This document shows positions 1 to 7,220 of a stretch of DNA of 18,481 bases, one piece after another (positions within the stretch are counted from its first letter, which is position 1; every line of letters starts with the position of its first letter). Under the pieces are notes generated by a model. It saw nothing but the letters and a program-made list of their open reading frames with translations. It searched no databases and was not told the origin of the DNA. The stretch lies in NCBI GenBank assembly GCA_002413325.1, contig DHWT01000196.1, positions 1-18,481 on the forward strand, written 5' to 3'. The DNA comes from Chitinophagaceae bacterium UBA5175 (lineage in GTDB: Bacteria > Bacteroidota > Bacteroidia > Chitinophagales > Chitinophagaceae). The position numbers and the translations under genes were made by a program.

Positions 1-335
1 CCGTCCTTGCTGGTGTATTTGGTATTCACAGGAATGGACCCTACCAGGCTGACCGTTTTATCAATGGGGTTATAGACTTTCAGGTCACCTTTGCGTTCAT
101 TGATGTATACCCGCCCGTCTTTCAGCACTTCAAAGTTCATGGGTTCATCGAGTGCGCCGGGCGTTGTCAGCGTAACCGGTGTAAACCGGTTATCATCCGG
201 CTTAACAGTATCCTTCGGATTTTCAACTGTTGTGGTATCCGGCCGGTTGCAGGATATGGTCATCAGGCAGGCGGCAAATGCAAAAAGACTTAAGAGGCGA
301 ATGAACCGGATTCGATGGCAGGAGACGGCTTTCAT
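1..335 (-). CDS. N-terminal part of a PQQ-dependent sugar dehydrogenase-like lipoprotein (cut by window edge)
   Basis: The minus strand is open from an ATG at 335 to the window edge, giving 111 residues of an incomplete protein. It begins with a basic, then hydrophobic leader ending in TISC (Cys29; Cys23 is an alternative), so it is probably a lipoprotein exported to the periplasm or outer membrane. After a Thr/Asp/Pro-rich linker comes the motif GALDEPMNFEVLKDGRVYINERKG (about residues 59-82) and then a DLKVYNP stretch. This pattern matches the first beta-propeller blade of glucose/sorbosone dehydrogenase-like proteins (PF07995 type). Bacteroidota often join that propeller to ThuA or cytochrome c domains, but any such domains would lie outside the window. 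The family call rests on a short N-terminal piece recognised by eye, so the substrate is unknown. It is separated by 268 bases from the next minus-strand gene and is probably transcribed on its own. Confidence 0.7.
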   Translation of the reverse strand, partial: MKAVSCHRIRFIRLLSLFAFAACLMTISCNRPDTTTVENPKDTVKPDDNRFTPVTLTTPGALDEPMNFEVLKDGRVYINERKGDLKVYNPIDKTVSLVGSIPVNTKYTSKD

Positions 336-499
336 GGCAATCGTTATTATAGTTGTGAAATCGTTTCGGCCGGGCCGTTGAATATAGATTTTCCGGCAGC
401 TTCCCCGGTATAACCGGTCGTAGGCAAGGCTAAAAGCAATCCTTTAAAAGTATATATCCGACTGTATTTTCAGGAATAAAATGCGACCAAACCTCCATA

Positions 500-511
500 T
501 TTGTATACAAA
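500..511. promoter_or_regulatory. Perfect 12-bp palindrome TTTGTATACAAA, possible operator
   Basis: TTTGTATACAAA is a perfect palindrome lying about 165 bases upstream of the start of the minus-strand sugar dehydrogenase-like gene. A dimeric regulator could bind it, and its TTTG halves resemble pieces of Bacteroidota promoters. A 12-base palindrome in AT-rich DNA can also arise by chance, so this is only a candidate. Confidence 0.2.
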
Positions 512-577
512 AGGAAGGTATTCATTCTATTCCGTTTATACAGGTCCGGGTATCCCCGGAGTCAGCATTTCAGTCAG

Positions 578-602
578 AATCTCCGGAATAACCGGGATTT
601 TT
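578..602. terminator. Stem-loop near the NTF2-like gene stop, possible terminator
   Basis: AATC-t-CCGG (578-586), loop AATAA (587-591), then CCGGGATT (592-599) form an 8-bp stem with one bulged base. It sits just beyond the stop codon of the minus-strand gene that ends at 604. The T-run (598-602) follows the hairpin on the plus strand, not in the direction of that gene. The polarity is therefore unfavourable, and the structure may be only a transcript-end stabiliser or a chance hairpin. Confidence 0.3.
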
Positions 603-603
603 A

Positions 604-1047
604 TCATTTACCGGGTTGGGTCTCCATGCGCCTGATATGCCATCCGCTACCTTCCAACCAGATCCATTTAGTATTGAAAACACCTTTAACAGTTACTGTA
701 TCTTTTCCAAATACAACCACCTGCTGCTGGTAAGTACCTGTTTGCAGGGCAGTATCCCGTTCAATCGCAATTAAATCCGTGTTGGAGGACTGGGATAAAA
801 CTTTATAGTATCTGAATTGAGTTAGAAATTTCCTGATCGAATCCCTGCCATGAGCCATTTTTCCCAGGTCCCCATCCGGCGTATAGAGCATGGCGATGGA
901 ATCTGCATTCATTTTTACGATGAGGCTGTCGTATTTTTTCATGGCCTTTTCCACGCTCTCTTCGTTTTTATAATGATTCCGGCAGGAAAACAAAACGGTC
1001 AGTAAGATGAAATTTAAAAAAAATACAGGTTTGAAAGAAAAACTCAT
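604..1047 (-). CDS. Small lipoprotein with NTF2/SnoaL-like (DUF4440-type) domain
   Basis: Predicted 147-residue protein. I prefer the ATG at 1047 over one 54 bases further upstream because it places a clean lipoprotein signal at the N-terminus: a short basic start, a hydrophobic core (about residues 8-20) and VLFSC with Cys22 as the lipidation site. The upstream extension would put a polar, Cys-containing segment in front. The mature part starts with a helical stretch containing KAMKKYDSLIVKMNADSIAMLYTPDGDL (about residues 33-60), followed by a GRDSIRKFL helix and strand-rich segments ending in WIWLEGSGWHIRRME. This helix-then-strands layout, with the pattern of a time-point of use for a 'D...Y..DG' segment and a terminal W-I-R strand, is typical of SnoaL/DUF4440 NTF2-like proteins. 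Such proteins are often ligand-binding or of unknown function, and no catalytic residues can be named. It is transcribed divergently from the gene at 1107, with 59 bases between them. Confidence 0.7.
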   Translation of the reverse strand: MSFSFKPVFFLNFILLTVLFSCRNHYKNEESVEKAMKKYDSLIVKMNADSIAMLYTPDGDLGKMAHGRDSIRKFLTQFRYYKVLSQSSNTDLIAIERDTALQTGTYQQQVVVFGKDTVTVKGVFNTKWIWLEGSGWHIRRMETQPGK

Positions 1048-1106
1048 TAGTAAACACTTTGAATAAAAATTAAAAATAATGAAACTTTGCCCACATCCCA
1101 TCAGAT

Positions 1107-1532
1107 ATGCACCAGCCTAAGGACCGGCTCGATATCATCAATGAAGTATTGGAAGAATGTATCCAGGCTTATCCCCTGTCGTCATTTATCATCAGTCTGT
1201 ACAAGCAATATCTGCAAAGGGGTTCCTTAAGTAAAAAGCAATTGCAGGGATTGTACGGGAAGGCTTCGAAGATCGAACATCTGCCTCCGGGTAAATTAGC
1301 CACCATCGAGGCAATCATCAAAAGAATGCCCACCCGCTACAAATCCGGGCTGCCTGAACCCAAACCCTTATTCGAAAAAGAAGAGATTATCGGTAAGACG
1401 ATAACTGAAATCCTGGCAAAATTCCCGAAACACAAAGGGGCACTATTCCTAAAAGCCAAATACGAAAATAACGAACCCCTCTCCCAGTCGGATATGGCCG
1501 ACCTGAAAAGATTCCACCAGCTCCTGAAATAG
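1107..1532 (+). CDS. Small helical protein of unknown function
   Basis: A 141-residue protein that I do not recognise as a named family. It has no signal peptide or membrane segment, so it should be cytoplasmic. The composition is rich in Lys, Glu, Leu and Ile, with heptad-like hydrophobic spacing throughout, which suggests an all-helical fold. Notable segments are an N-terminal helix (DRLDIINEVLEECIQAY, residues 7-23), a QYLQRGSLSKKQLQGLY segment (34-50), and a C-terminal helical pair around KHKGALFLKAKYEN and SDMADLKRFHQLL. The calm amino-acid composition, full-length open frame and position right across a divergent promoter region from the lipoprotein gene support it as a real gene. The ATG at 1107 is the first in frame. 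Confidence 0.65.
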   Translation: MHQPKDRLDIINEVLEECIQAYPLSSFIISLYKQYLQRGSLSKKQLQGLYGKASKIEHLPPGKLATIEAIIKRMPTRYKSGLPEPKPLFEKEEIIGKTITEILAKFPKHKGALFLKAKYENNEPLSQSDMADLKRFHQLLK

Positions 1533-2039
1533 GAAATATCATGGGTCTTTGCTTGTTGCAGGGCCAACCAGCCCCGGTAAAAAGTGGATAACTATGTGCG
1601 AAAGCGGTGCAAAACTGAAACCCTTAAAATTTGGAATCGGGTTTCCGGATCATGTATCTTAGAATTGTAATTGAGAAACAGAAATCCGTAAAAAAGATAG
1701 AAGAATCTCAGTTGAGAAGTGAAATCCTTAACAGGAGTGTAGCAACTCGAAGGGAGCATCGGGTCAGTAAGTACGAAAGCGAAAGCAATCATACCGAAAA
1801 AGGCTTGGTGCTTTTCTTTTTTTACACACCCTCACCGGTTTTTCAAATCCAATTTAGGTCGTTTTATGATCCATTTATTTGTCCGGAAGTTTATGCCCGG
1901 TTTATAAACAGGAAAGAAACTCCTTCTTATTTTTTAATGCCTGGAAATGATTCAGTTTGGTCAATAAGGATTTCAGCTGTTACTGTTCCCTGATGGACAG
2001 GTCGCCCGGAAAATCAGCAAAGGAAACGGTGTATCCTAT

Positions 2040-2054
2040 CCCGGGTCACCCGGG
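2040..2054. repeat. CCCGGG-tca-CCCGGG short hairpin / duplicated palindrome
   Basis: Two CCCGGG palindromes are separated by TCA, so the site is both a direct and an inverted repeat and can form a 6-bp GC hairpin with a three-base loop. No T-run follows on either strand, so it is not a standard intrinsic terminator. It lies about 130 bases past the end of the operon. Confidence 0.4.
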
Positions 2055-2128
2055 CGTATGTCTTCTGGTTGCCTGCCTGCTGATTAAAATCTCAAAAGAA
2101 AAGGAAAATATCCCGGATCGATTCTATG

Positions 2129-2173
2129 AAAAATGGCGGACGTACCGGGCCCGGGAGAAACGACTGGTACCGC
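2129..2173 (-). terminator. Probable intrinsic terminator of the amine-catabolism operon
   Basis: Read on the minus strand, eight bases after the stop codon of the amidohydrolase gene, the sequence GCGGTACC (2173-2166) can pair with GGTAC-gt-CCGC (2146-2136), an 8-bp stem with a three-base bulge. The loop itself contains a CCCGGGCCCGG palindrome. The stem is followed after two bases by a run of five T (2133-2129). Position, GC-rich stem and T-run fit a rho-independent terminator. The bulge and large loop keep confidence moderate. Confidence 0.45.
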
Positions 2174-2180
2174 TGTTATA

Positions 2181-3773
2181 CTAGGATTTACCCGGATTTC
2201 TTTCCCATACCAATTCGCCGCCGATATAGGTTTGTTCCACTTTGATACCGGATAAATGATCCGGCAGGGTTGCAAGCGGGTCCTGGTCCAGCAGGATCAT
2301 ATCCGCCCATTTCCCAACCTCCAATATTCCAAATTCAGTGGAATCGCTGATGCGGGCGGCGTCGCCTGTGTAGGCTCTCAATGCTTCGGATATTGTGATG
2401 GCTTCCTGAGGCGCAATCCGGTTCCCATCCCGGTCCCTGCGCGTCACAGCGACCTCCGCACCTTTCAGGGGGTTGAAGTCCTGAACAACCGGTGCATCGG
2501 AAGAAAGGGCGGTCAGTATGCCGGTTTTTAAAACGGATTTTACGGGATAACAGTGATTCAAATATTCTTCATCGAGGTATTTAATAAAGTTTCTACCCAG
2601 TTCATGAATAAAGATGGTTTGCATGGAAGCCGCGATCTGGTTGGCTGCCATATCTTCCAGATTTCCGGCAACGGGCAATCCCAGGTGTTCAATTCTTTTC
2701 ATCAGTCCCGGAAAGGAGCGTTGCAGTTCTTTATAAACGTCAACAACAAAATCAATCGCTGCATCTCCGATGGCATGGGTGGCGATGCCCAGACCTTTTT
2801 CCATGGAAGCCCGGGACAGTTCGAGAAATTGATTTTTTTTCAATCGCAGGATTCCATGATCAGCCGAATTTTTATACGGACGTTTCAATGCAGCGGTCCG
2901 CCCGCTCAAACCGCCGTCACTGAAAAATTTCACGGTATTGACAGTGAAAAAAGGAGAAGCAAAATGCGCCGGAACGGGGAAAGGTCTTTCTGAACCATCG
3001 GGCAGTAAAATGGGAATAGCATGTAAGCGGAAGCCCAGTTCCCGGTTTTGGTTCATCTCATAATAGGTTTCCAGCAGAAAAGGATCCACTGCCGGATCGG
3101 TGGCTGCCGTGATCCCATAACGATACATTTCCTCCCTGGCCGCAAGGACCATGGTTTTCAATTCAGTTTTTGTATAGGCGGGTATATGACTGGAAATCAA
3201 TCCCAGGGCCGTCTCAGAGAAAATACCATTGGGCCGTCCATCTGGTCCCAGCTGCATGTTACCTCCTGACGGAATTTTAGTCGCCGCTGTAATAGAAGCC
3301 AGTTCCAGGGCTTTTGAATTGGCTACGGCAATATGCGCGCAGGTGCGGATTACATAGACGGGTTTGTCTTTCGAAACTTTGTCCAGGTCATCCCTGGTGG
3401 GCAGTGTACCTCCGGTCCAGGACGCTTCGTTAAATCCCCTGGCAGTAATCCAGCGTGCTTCCGGATGGCGCTGATGAAATCCGGATAACAGGGATAACAT
3501 CTCATCGAGACTTTTTGCCGGTCTCAGATCGAGCATATAGGTTTTCAGGTTACCGGCCTTCCATATATGAATATGGGTATCATTGAATCCGGGCATGAGG
3601 GTTTTTCCCTTTGCATCGAATAAAGTCGTTCCACTTTGTACCCGGGATACCAATTCATCATAACGCCCGATGACCTGGATACGGCCTTCTTCAACAAGTA
3701 TACTGTCGTAGTTGTTTTGAAATCCTTCCTGGAAGGAAAGCAGGCGGGCATGATGAATTAGTAAAGGAGGCAT
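2181..3773 (-). CDS. Amidohydrolase family protein, Amidohydro_3 / YtcJ-like
   Basis: A 530-residue metal-dependent hydrolase of the Amidohydro_3 group, the usual length for YtcJ-like proteins. Family marks visible in order: an N-terminal strand-rich domain, PGFNDTHIHI with metal ligands His67 and His69, K282 before FFSDGG (283-288), HAIGD with His333, RIEHL with His363, and SSDAPV with Asp426. All expected metal-site positions are present, so it should be active. No signal peptide is seen, so it acts in the cytoplasm. Known members include N-substituted formamide deformylase and other C-N hydrolases acting on acylated amines. In this operon a role in releasing a free amine or amino acid from an N-acyl or cyclic precursor is plausible but inferred. 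Its ATG overlaps the stop of the upstream aminotransferase by one base (TAATG), which implies translational coupling. It is the last gene of the operon, followed by a terminator candidate. Confidence 0.88.
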   Translation of the reverse strand: MPPLLIHHARLLSFQEGFQNNYDSILVEEGRIQVIGRYDELVSRVQSGTTLFDAKGKTLMPGFNDTHIHIWKAGNLKTYMLDLRPAKSLDEMLSLLSGFHQRHPEARWITARGFNEASWTGGTLPTRDDLDKVSKDKPVYVIRTCAHIAVANSKALELASITAATKIPSGGNMQLGPDGRPNGIFSETALGLISSHIPAYTKTELKTMVLAAREEMYRYGITAATDPAVDPFLLETYYEMNQNRELGFRLHAIPILLPDGSERPFPVPAHFASPFFTVNTVKFFSDGGLSGRTAALKRPYKNSADHGILRLKKNQFLELSRASMEKGLGIATHAIGDAAIDFVVDVYKELQRSFPGLMKRIEHLGLPVAGNLEDMAANQIAASMQTIFIHELGRNFIKYLDEEYLNHCYPVKSVLKTGILTALSSDAPVVQDFNPLKGAEVAVTRRDRDGNRIAPQEAITISEALRAYTGDAARISDSTEFGILEVGKWADMILLDQDPLATLPDHLSGIKVEQTYIGGELVWERNPGKS

Positions 3774-5119
3774 TATATTTTCCGTTTAGCATCGGCCAGT
3801 GCGATGGCATCTTCCAGGACCTGCAGGCCTTCGGTCAATTGTTCGTCCGTAATAACGATCGGGGGCAATAAGCGGATGCAGTTACTGAACAGGCCGGCCC
3901 GGATCAGGATCAGTCCTTTGGAAGTGGCCTCTTTGATCACTTCCATCGCAACCGACATATCCGGCTCTTTGGTATTCAGGTCCTTGACAAATTCAACCAG
4001 CTGCATCGCGCCCAGCCCCCGTACGTCCCCGATCACTTTATATTTGGTTTTCCATTTTTGCATGGTTTCGTGTATGAGTTTCCCCACAGCCACCGAGCGG
4101 TCCAGGAAGCTTTTGCTTTTCAGGATTTCGATGGCTGCAATGGCCGCCACGCAGGCTACCGGACTGCCGCCATAGGTTCCGCCCAGGCCGCCCAGGTGCG
4201 GGGCATCCAGGATTTCTGCTTTACCGGTGATGGCACTGATGGGCATGCCGGCACCGATTGATTTCGCACTCACAACGATATCCGGTACTACTCCCGTATG
4301 TTCCATAGCATACAGCTTACCGGTCCGGCCGGCGCCACACTGAATTTCATCCGCAATGAATACGATGCCGTACTGGTCACAAACATCCCTTAATTTTTGA
4401 AGGTAAGGAGCCGGAATGGGAATGAAGCCTCCTTCTCCCAATACCGGTTCAATGATGATTGCCGCGAGAGATTCCGGATCCACCTGGGAAATAAAAGCCT
4501 CATCGAGTTTTCTGATGCAGTGCTGTATATAGGCATCATCTGTCATACCTTCGATCTTACGGTACATGTTCGGTGCCGGGATCCGGTAGATATCAGAAAC
4601 ATAAGAACCAAATCCCTTTTTGAACAAAGCGTATTTACTTGTAAGACTCAATGTAAGCAGGGTACGCCCGTGATAAGCCCCTTCGAAGCAGAGGACCGCA
4701 TTTCGTTTTGTATAATATTTTGCTACGTTGACTGCGTTTTCCACTGCTTCCGATCCCGAGTTTGCCAGGAGGGTTTTTTTGGGGAAATTACCCGGCGTTA
4801 CACTGTTCAGGAGTTCCGCCAGCCGGATATAGGGTTCAATGGTCGTAACCAGCGTACAGGTATGAATATATTTATCCAGCTGCTCCCTGATGGCATGGAC
4901 CACTTCCGTATTCGAATGGCCCACGTTGATCATGCCGATTCCACCGGCAAAATCCAGGAGCTGATTTCCATCCACATCCCATACCAGGGCGCCATCCGCC
5001 CTTTCCACAGCGATGTCGGTGGATTTCGCGAGACCGGCCGGCAGCGCATTTTTTCTTCTTTCCAATAATAACTGGCTTTTCGGTCCGGGTAAGGCTGTTT
5101 TTAATTGTATGTATGTCAT
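3773..5119 (-). CDS. Class III PLP aminotransferase, GABA-type (second copy)
   Basis: A 448-residue fold-type I, class III aminotransferase, typical length for 4-aminobutyrate or related omega-amino acid aminotransferases. Visible marks: DFAGGIGMINVGH (56-68), the cofactor phosphate-binding NSGSEAVENA (120-129), YHGRT (149-153), EPVLGEGG (224-231), ADEIQCGAGRTGK with Asp257 contacting the pyridine nitrogen, and VVSAKSIGAGMPI with Lys286 as the Schiff-base lysine. It would move an amino group from an omega-amino acid or diamine to a 2-oxo acid such as 2-oxoglutarate in the cytoplasm. It is clearly paralogous to the aminotransferase at 8648-9967 but not a recent duplicate. Where most GABA enzymes have QTGFARTGK, this one has QCGAGRTGK, which hints at a different substrate pocket. 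It starts 19 bases after the GNAT gene and overlaps the amidohydrolase by one base. GABA, 5-aminovalerate, beta-alanine or putrescine are all possible substrates. Confidence 0.88.
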   Translation of the reverse strand: MTYIQLKTALPGPKSQLLLERRKNALPAGLAKSTDIAVERADGALVWDVDGNQLLDFAGGIGMINVGHSNTEVVHAIREQLDKYIHTCTLVTTIEPYIRLAELLNSVTPGNFPKKTLLANSGSEAVENAVNVAKYYTKRNAVLCFEGAYHGRTLLTLSLTSKYALFKKGFGSYVSDIYRIPAPNMYRKIEGMTDDAYIQHCIRKLDEAFISQVDPESLAAIIIEPVLGEGGFIPIPAPYLQKLRDVCDQYGIVFIADEIQCGAGRTGKLYAMEHTGVVPDIVVSAKSIGAGMPISAITGKAEILDAPHLGGLGGTYGGSPVACVAAIAAIEILKSKSFLDRSVAVGKLIHETMQKWKTKYKVIGDVRGLGAMQLVEFVKDLNTKEPDMSVAMEVIKEATSKGLILIRAGLFSNCIRLLPPIVITDEQLTEGLQVLEDAIALADAKRKI

Positions 5120-5138
5120 AAAGACTATTACGTTTTGA

Positions 5139-5798
5139 TTATACTAATTTATCAATGTCCAGTTTGATCAGGACTCCATAATTACCGCAGACCGGGTCAT
5201 TGAGGTGATTGGGCATGAGGGCGATGGGTTCGAACCCGATTTTCATCTGCGGCGTTAATGTAGGATCTTTTCGTTTACCCTGAAGGAGTTCCTGGTAATA
5301 GGCTTCGCCGCTCATTTCATGGCTCACTGCGCCATAGCCACTCATCATACCTACGGTCAGCTGTCCTTTGAGTCCGAGGGCTTTTGCAATTTCATGCCGG
5401 GCCCGGTATAATAACCTGGCCAGGCCCCGGCCCCGGTAGGCGGGCAGCAGTCCCATATCCAGCCCGTATAACCATTCCCCTTCCGGGTTATGGTTCGTAA
5501 GCCAGCCCCCGCCAATGGTTTCCTTAAACGTATGATGATAGTTTAAAAAATCAAAATCGGTGCGCATGGTCGTTGTCATGCCCACTACCTGGTCACCGTG
5601 CGTAATTACAAACTGCCCTTCCGGAAAAACTTCCAGGTGGCGCAGGTAATGCGCGGCCCGGATCAGCTCATCATCGGCCAGCGTGGGAAATACGGTTTTC
5701 TGCAATTCTTCCAGCTGCGGTGCGTGTTCCGGCTGCATATGCTGAATCACAAGACCGCCCTGGATCTCCTTATAATATTTCTGAATGGTTCTTTGCAT
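5139..5798 (-). CDS. GNAT N-acetyltransferase, of the type elsewhere fused to a carbon-nitrogen hydrolase
   Basis: A 219-residue GNAT-fold protein. The acetyl-CoA binding signature is at AYRGRGLARLLY (residues 120-131, R122-G-R-G125), preceded by the strand EWLYGLDMGLLP. There is no signal peptide, so it is cytoplasmic. The C-terminal part, with SHEMSGEAYYQELLQGKRKDP, then LTPQMKIGFEP and a final GNYGVLI strand, recalls the acetyltransferase half of YhcX-like proteins, where it is joined to a nitrilase-superfamily domain. Here the hydrolase half is absent and the protein ends after the GNAT fold. That comparison is from memory. In this operon it may acetylate an amine or amino-acid intermediate, for detoxification or to protect an amino group, which is inferred. 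It starts 16 bases after the transporter gene and ends 19 bases before the second aminotransferase. The ATG at 5798 is the first in frame. Confidence 0.8.
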   Translation of the reverse strand: MQRTIQKYYKEIQGGLVIQHMQPEHAPQLEELQKTVFPTLADDELIRAAHYLRHLEVFPEGQFVITHGDQVVGMTTTMRTDFDFLNYHHTFKETIGGGWLTNHNPEGEWLYGLDMGLLPAYRGRGLARLLYRARHEIAKALGLKGQLTVGMMSGYGAVSHEMSGEAYYQELLQGKRKDPTLTPQMKIGFEPIALMPNHLNDPVCGNYGVLIKLDIDKLV

Positions 5799-5814
5799 AA
5801 AAATTATTTAAAAC

Positions 5815-7197
5815 TCACGCGATCGTATAACCGAAAATGACATATACCATGCATGACAGGGAAAATGCTATAAAGGCATAGGGCAACTGGGAAAGGCCGT
5901 TGTCCAGATTATTGCACTCCGTACTTTGTGCCGTGAGTACGGTGGAATCGGAATATAAACAGGCATTGGCCCCAAACACCCCGGCACTCACCACGGCACC
6001 ACAGTTCAGCAATACATTGGAATGTAAATGCTGCGCCAGCGGAACGATCAGCGGGATCGCTACTGCATAGAGTCCCCAGGATGAACCGGTGGTTACGGCA
6101 ATCAATGAAAGAGAAGCAAATACGATCAGCGGCAAAAACTGCTTATTAATATAAGGACCTACCGCATGCAATACATATTGTGTGAGCCCCATTTTGTCAT
6201 TCACGTCTTTCAATACATAGCTCATCATCAGGATCGCCAGAGCATACACCATGCTGTTGAAACCTCCGAAAACGGTTTCCGACAACTGGGTGAATGTTCC
6301 CAGACGGATCAACAGGTAAAAAAGAAACGTGAAAGCCACAGCAATCATCACGCCTTTTAAAGCGTCAATATCAAAATACAGGGTCGCAGCCAGCAGTACC
6401 AGGATCGGCAATAAAAAATAAATGATTTTGGGTTTTTTTGCCGGATTGAGTGAACTGACATCCAGGGAGGCCGACATGGCCAGTCTGCCTGCAGTCAGTT
6501 TGCCCGTGGTTTCGGCCCGCTGTTCCGCTTTCTTCATTTTCCCGAACCAGGGCAGTATGCCGTAAATGAACAGGGGGATGATCAGTACTGAAATATAACC
6601 GTAGCAGACAAAGGGGATCATTTTCCAATAGGCGATCAATCCGCCGTGCACCGGCGCCACCTGCGATTTTTCCAGAATGCTCCCGACATAAATCGTCCAG
6701 GTGGAGATCGGCACAATCACGGAGAGGGGTGCGGAGGTCGTATTGACAATATAGGCCAGCATTTCCCGGGGCACTTTAAAGGCATCCGTTATTTTACGCA
6801 TGGACAAACCCACCGTGAGTGCGCTCAGATAATCGTCCAGGAAAATACCTATGCCCAATACCCAGGCGCCCATCAGGGCGCCGCGTTTTGTTTTGATTCT
6901 TTTCAGCGCCCATTCGCCGAATTTCATCGTGCCCCCGCTGCGCACCATCAGGCCAATCAGCGATCCATACAGACCACAGACCAGGATCACCCAGACTGCA
7001 CCACTCGGACTGGGATCTCCAATCACATTCGTGAGAGAATTGACGAAGTCAGTAAAAAAATTACTCCTGTCGTGAAAACTGATAATTACAAAACCTGTAA
7101 GGCATCCGATCAGCAGTGGTTCAAAGGACGTGCGCATGATGATGGCCAGTACGATCACTACAAAAGGCGGAATGAGTGCTAAGGCGCCGTAATCCAT
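5815..7197 (-). CDS. NhaC-family Na+/H+ antiporter-like inner-membrane transporter
   Basis: A 460-residue, very hydrophobic protein with about 11-12 predicted membrane segments, which is the usual size for the NhaC family of the ion transporter superfamily. Family marks include GIFLDDYLSALTVG (117-130, with the membrane-embedded Asp pair 121-122), NTTSAPLSVIVPISTW (152-167), a central charged loop after about residue 215, and TTGSSWGLYAVAIPLIVPL and GVFGANACLYSDST in the second half, which look like the matching repeat. Annotated members exchange Na+ and H+. Relatives move organic acids or amino acids, for example malate/lactate exchange by MleN. Because every soluble neighbour handles amines or amino acids, this protein probably carries the substrate or an intermediate across the inner membrane, coupled to ions. 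That is an inference from context. It lies 23 bases after the aldehyde dehydrogenase gene and 16 bases before the GNAT gene. Confidence 0.87.
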   Translation of the reverse strand: MDYGALALIPPFVVIVLAIIMRTSFEPLLIGCLTGFVIISFHDRSNFFTDFVNSLTNVIGDPSPSGAVWVILVCGLYGSLIGLMVRSGGTMKFGEWALKRIKTKRGALMGAWVLGIGIFLDDYLSALTVGLSMRKITDAFKVPREMLAYIVNTTSAPLSVIVPISTWTIYVGSILEKSQVAPVHGGLIAYWKMIPFVCYGYISVLIIPLFIYGILPWFGKMKKAEQRAETTGKLTAGRLAMSASLDVSSLNPAKKPKIIYFLLPILVLLAATLYFDIDALKGVMIAVAFTFLFYLLIRLGTFTQLSETVFGGFNSMVYALAILMMSYVLKDVNDKMGLTQYVLHAVGPYINKQFLPLIVFASLSLIAVTTGSSWGLYAVAIPLIVPLAQHLHSNVLLNCGAVVSAGVFGANACLYSDSTVLTAQSTECNNLDNGLSQLPYAFIAFSLSCMVYVIFGYTIA

Positions 7198-7220
7198 TCG
7201 GTTGGTTATGATTTTTAAAA

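Larger units (their letters stand above)
336..603. other. Intergenic region upstream of the sugar dehydrogenase-like gene
   Basis: This 268-base stretch has no open frame that looks like a protein. It should contain the promoter for the minus-strand gene starting at 335 and the 3' end of the transcript ending at 604. Visible structures are a short inverted repeat CCGGT-ata-ACCGG (405-417), a 12-base palindrome (500-511) and a stem-loop next to the upstream stop codon (578-602). I could not find a clean Bacteroidota TAnnTTTG promoter element on the minus strand. Confidence 0.5.
1533..2180. other. 648-base stretch with no convincing gene
   Basis: This stretch lies between the end of the small helical gene and the last gene of the long minus-strand operon. 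Open frames here (for example 1631-1993 and 1993-2184 on the plus strand) have unprotein-like composition and no family resemblance. Structures seen are a 6-bp inverted repeat AAACCC/GGGTTT (1618-1623 and 1639-1644), a CCCGGG-tca-CCCGGG hairpin (2040-2054) and the terminator candidate of the operon (2129-2173). It could hold decayed coding sequence, but I see no identifiable remnant. Confidence 0.45.

Noticed and set aside
604..1101. Upstream extension of the NTF2-like lipoprotein to 1101
   Set aside because: The extra 18 residues would spoil the lipoprotein signal and nearly abut the divergent gene at 1107. ATG at 1047 is better.
1971..1986. 16-base sequence TTTCAGCTGTTACTGT also present near 9949-9964
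   Set aside because: The second copy is inside the start of an aminotransferase gene, the match does not extend on either side, and a single 16-base match in this length is compatible with chance.
1631..1993. 120-residue plus-strand reading frame
   Set aside because: Odd composition, no domain-like pattern and no plausible neighbours; treated as a chance open frame.
1957..2184. 75-residue plus-strand reading frame ending over the amidohydrolase stop
   Set aside because: It runs through the palindromes and the terminator candidate and has no recognisable features; a start at 1993 would give 63 residues, also unconvincing.
4397..5068. 223-residue plus-strand reading frame inside the second aminotransferase
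   Set aside because: It is the antisense shadow of a well-supported class III aminotransferase and has no family features.
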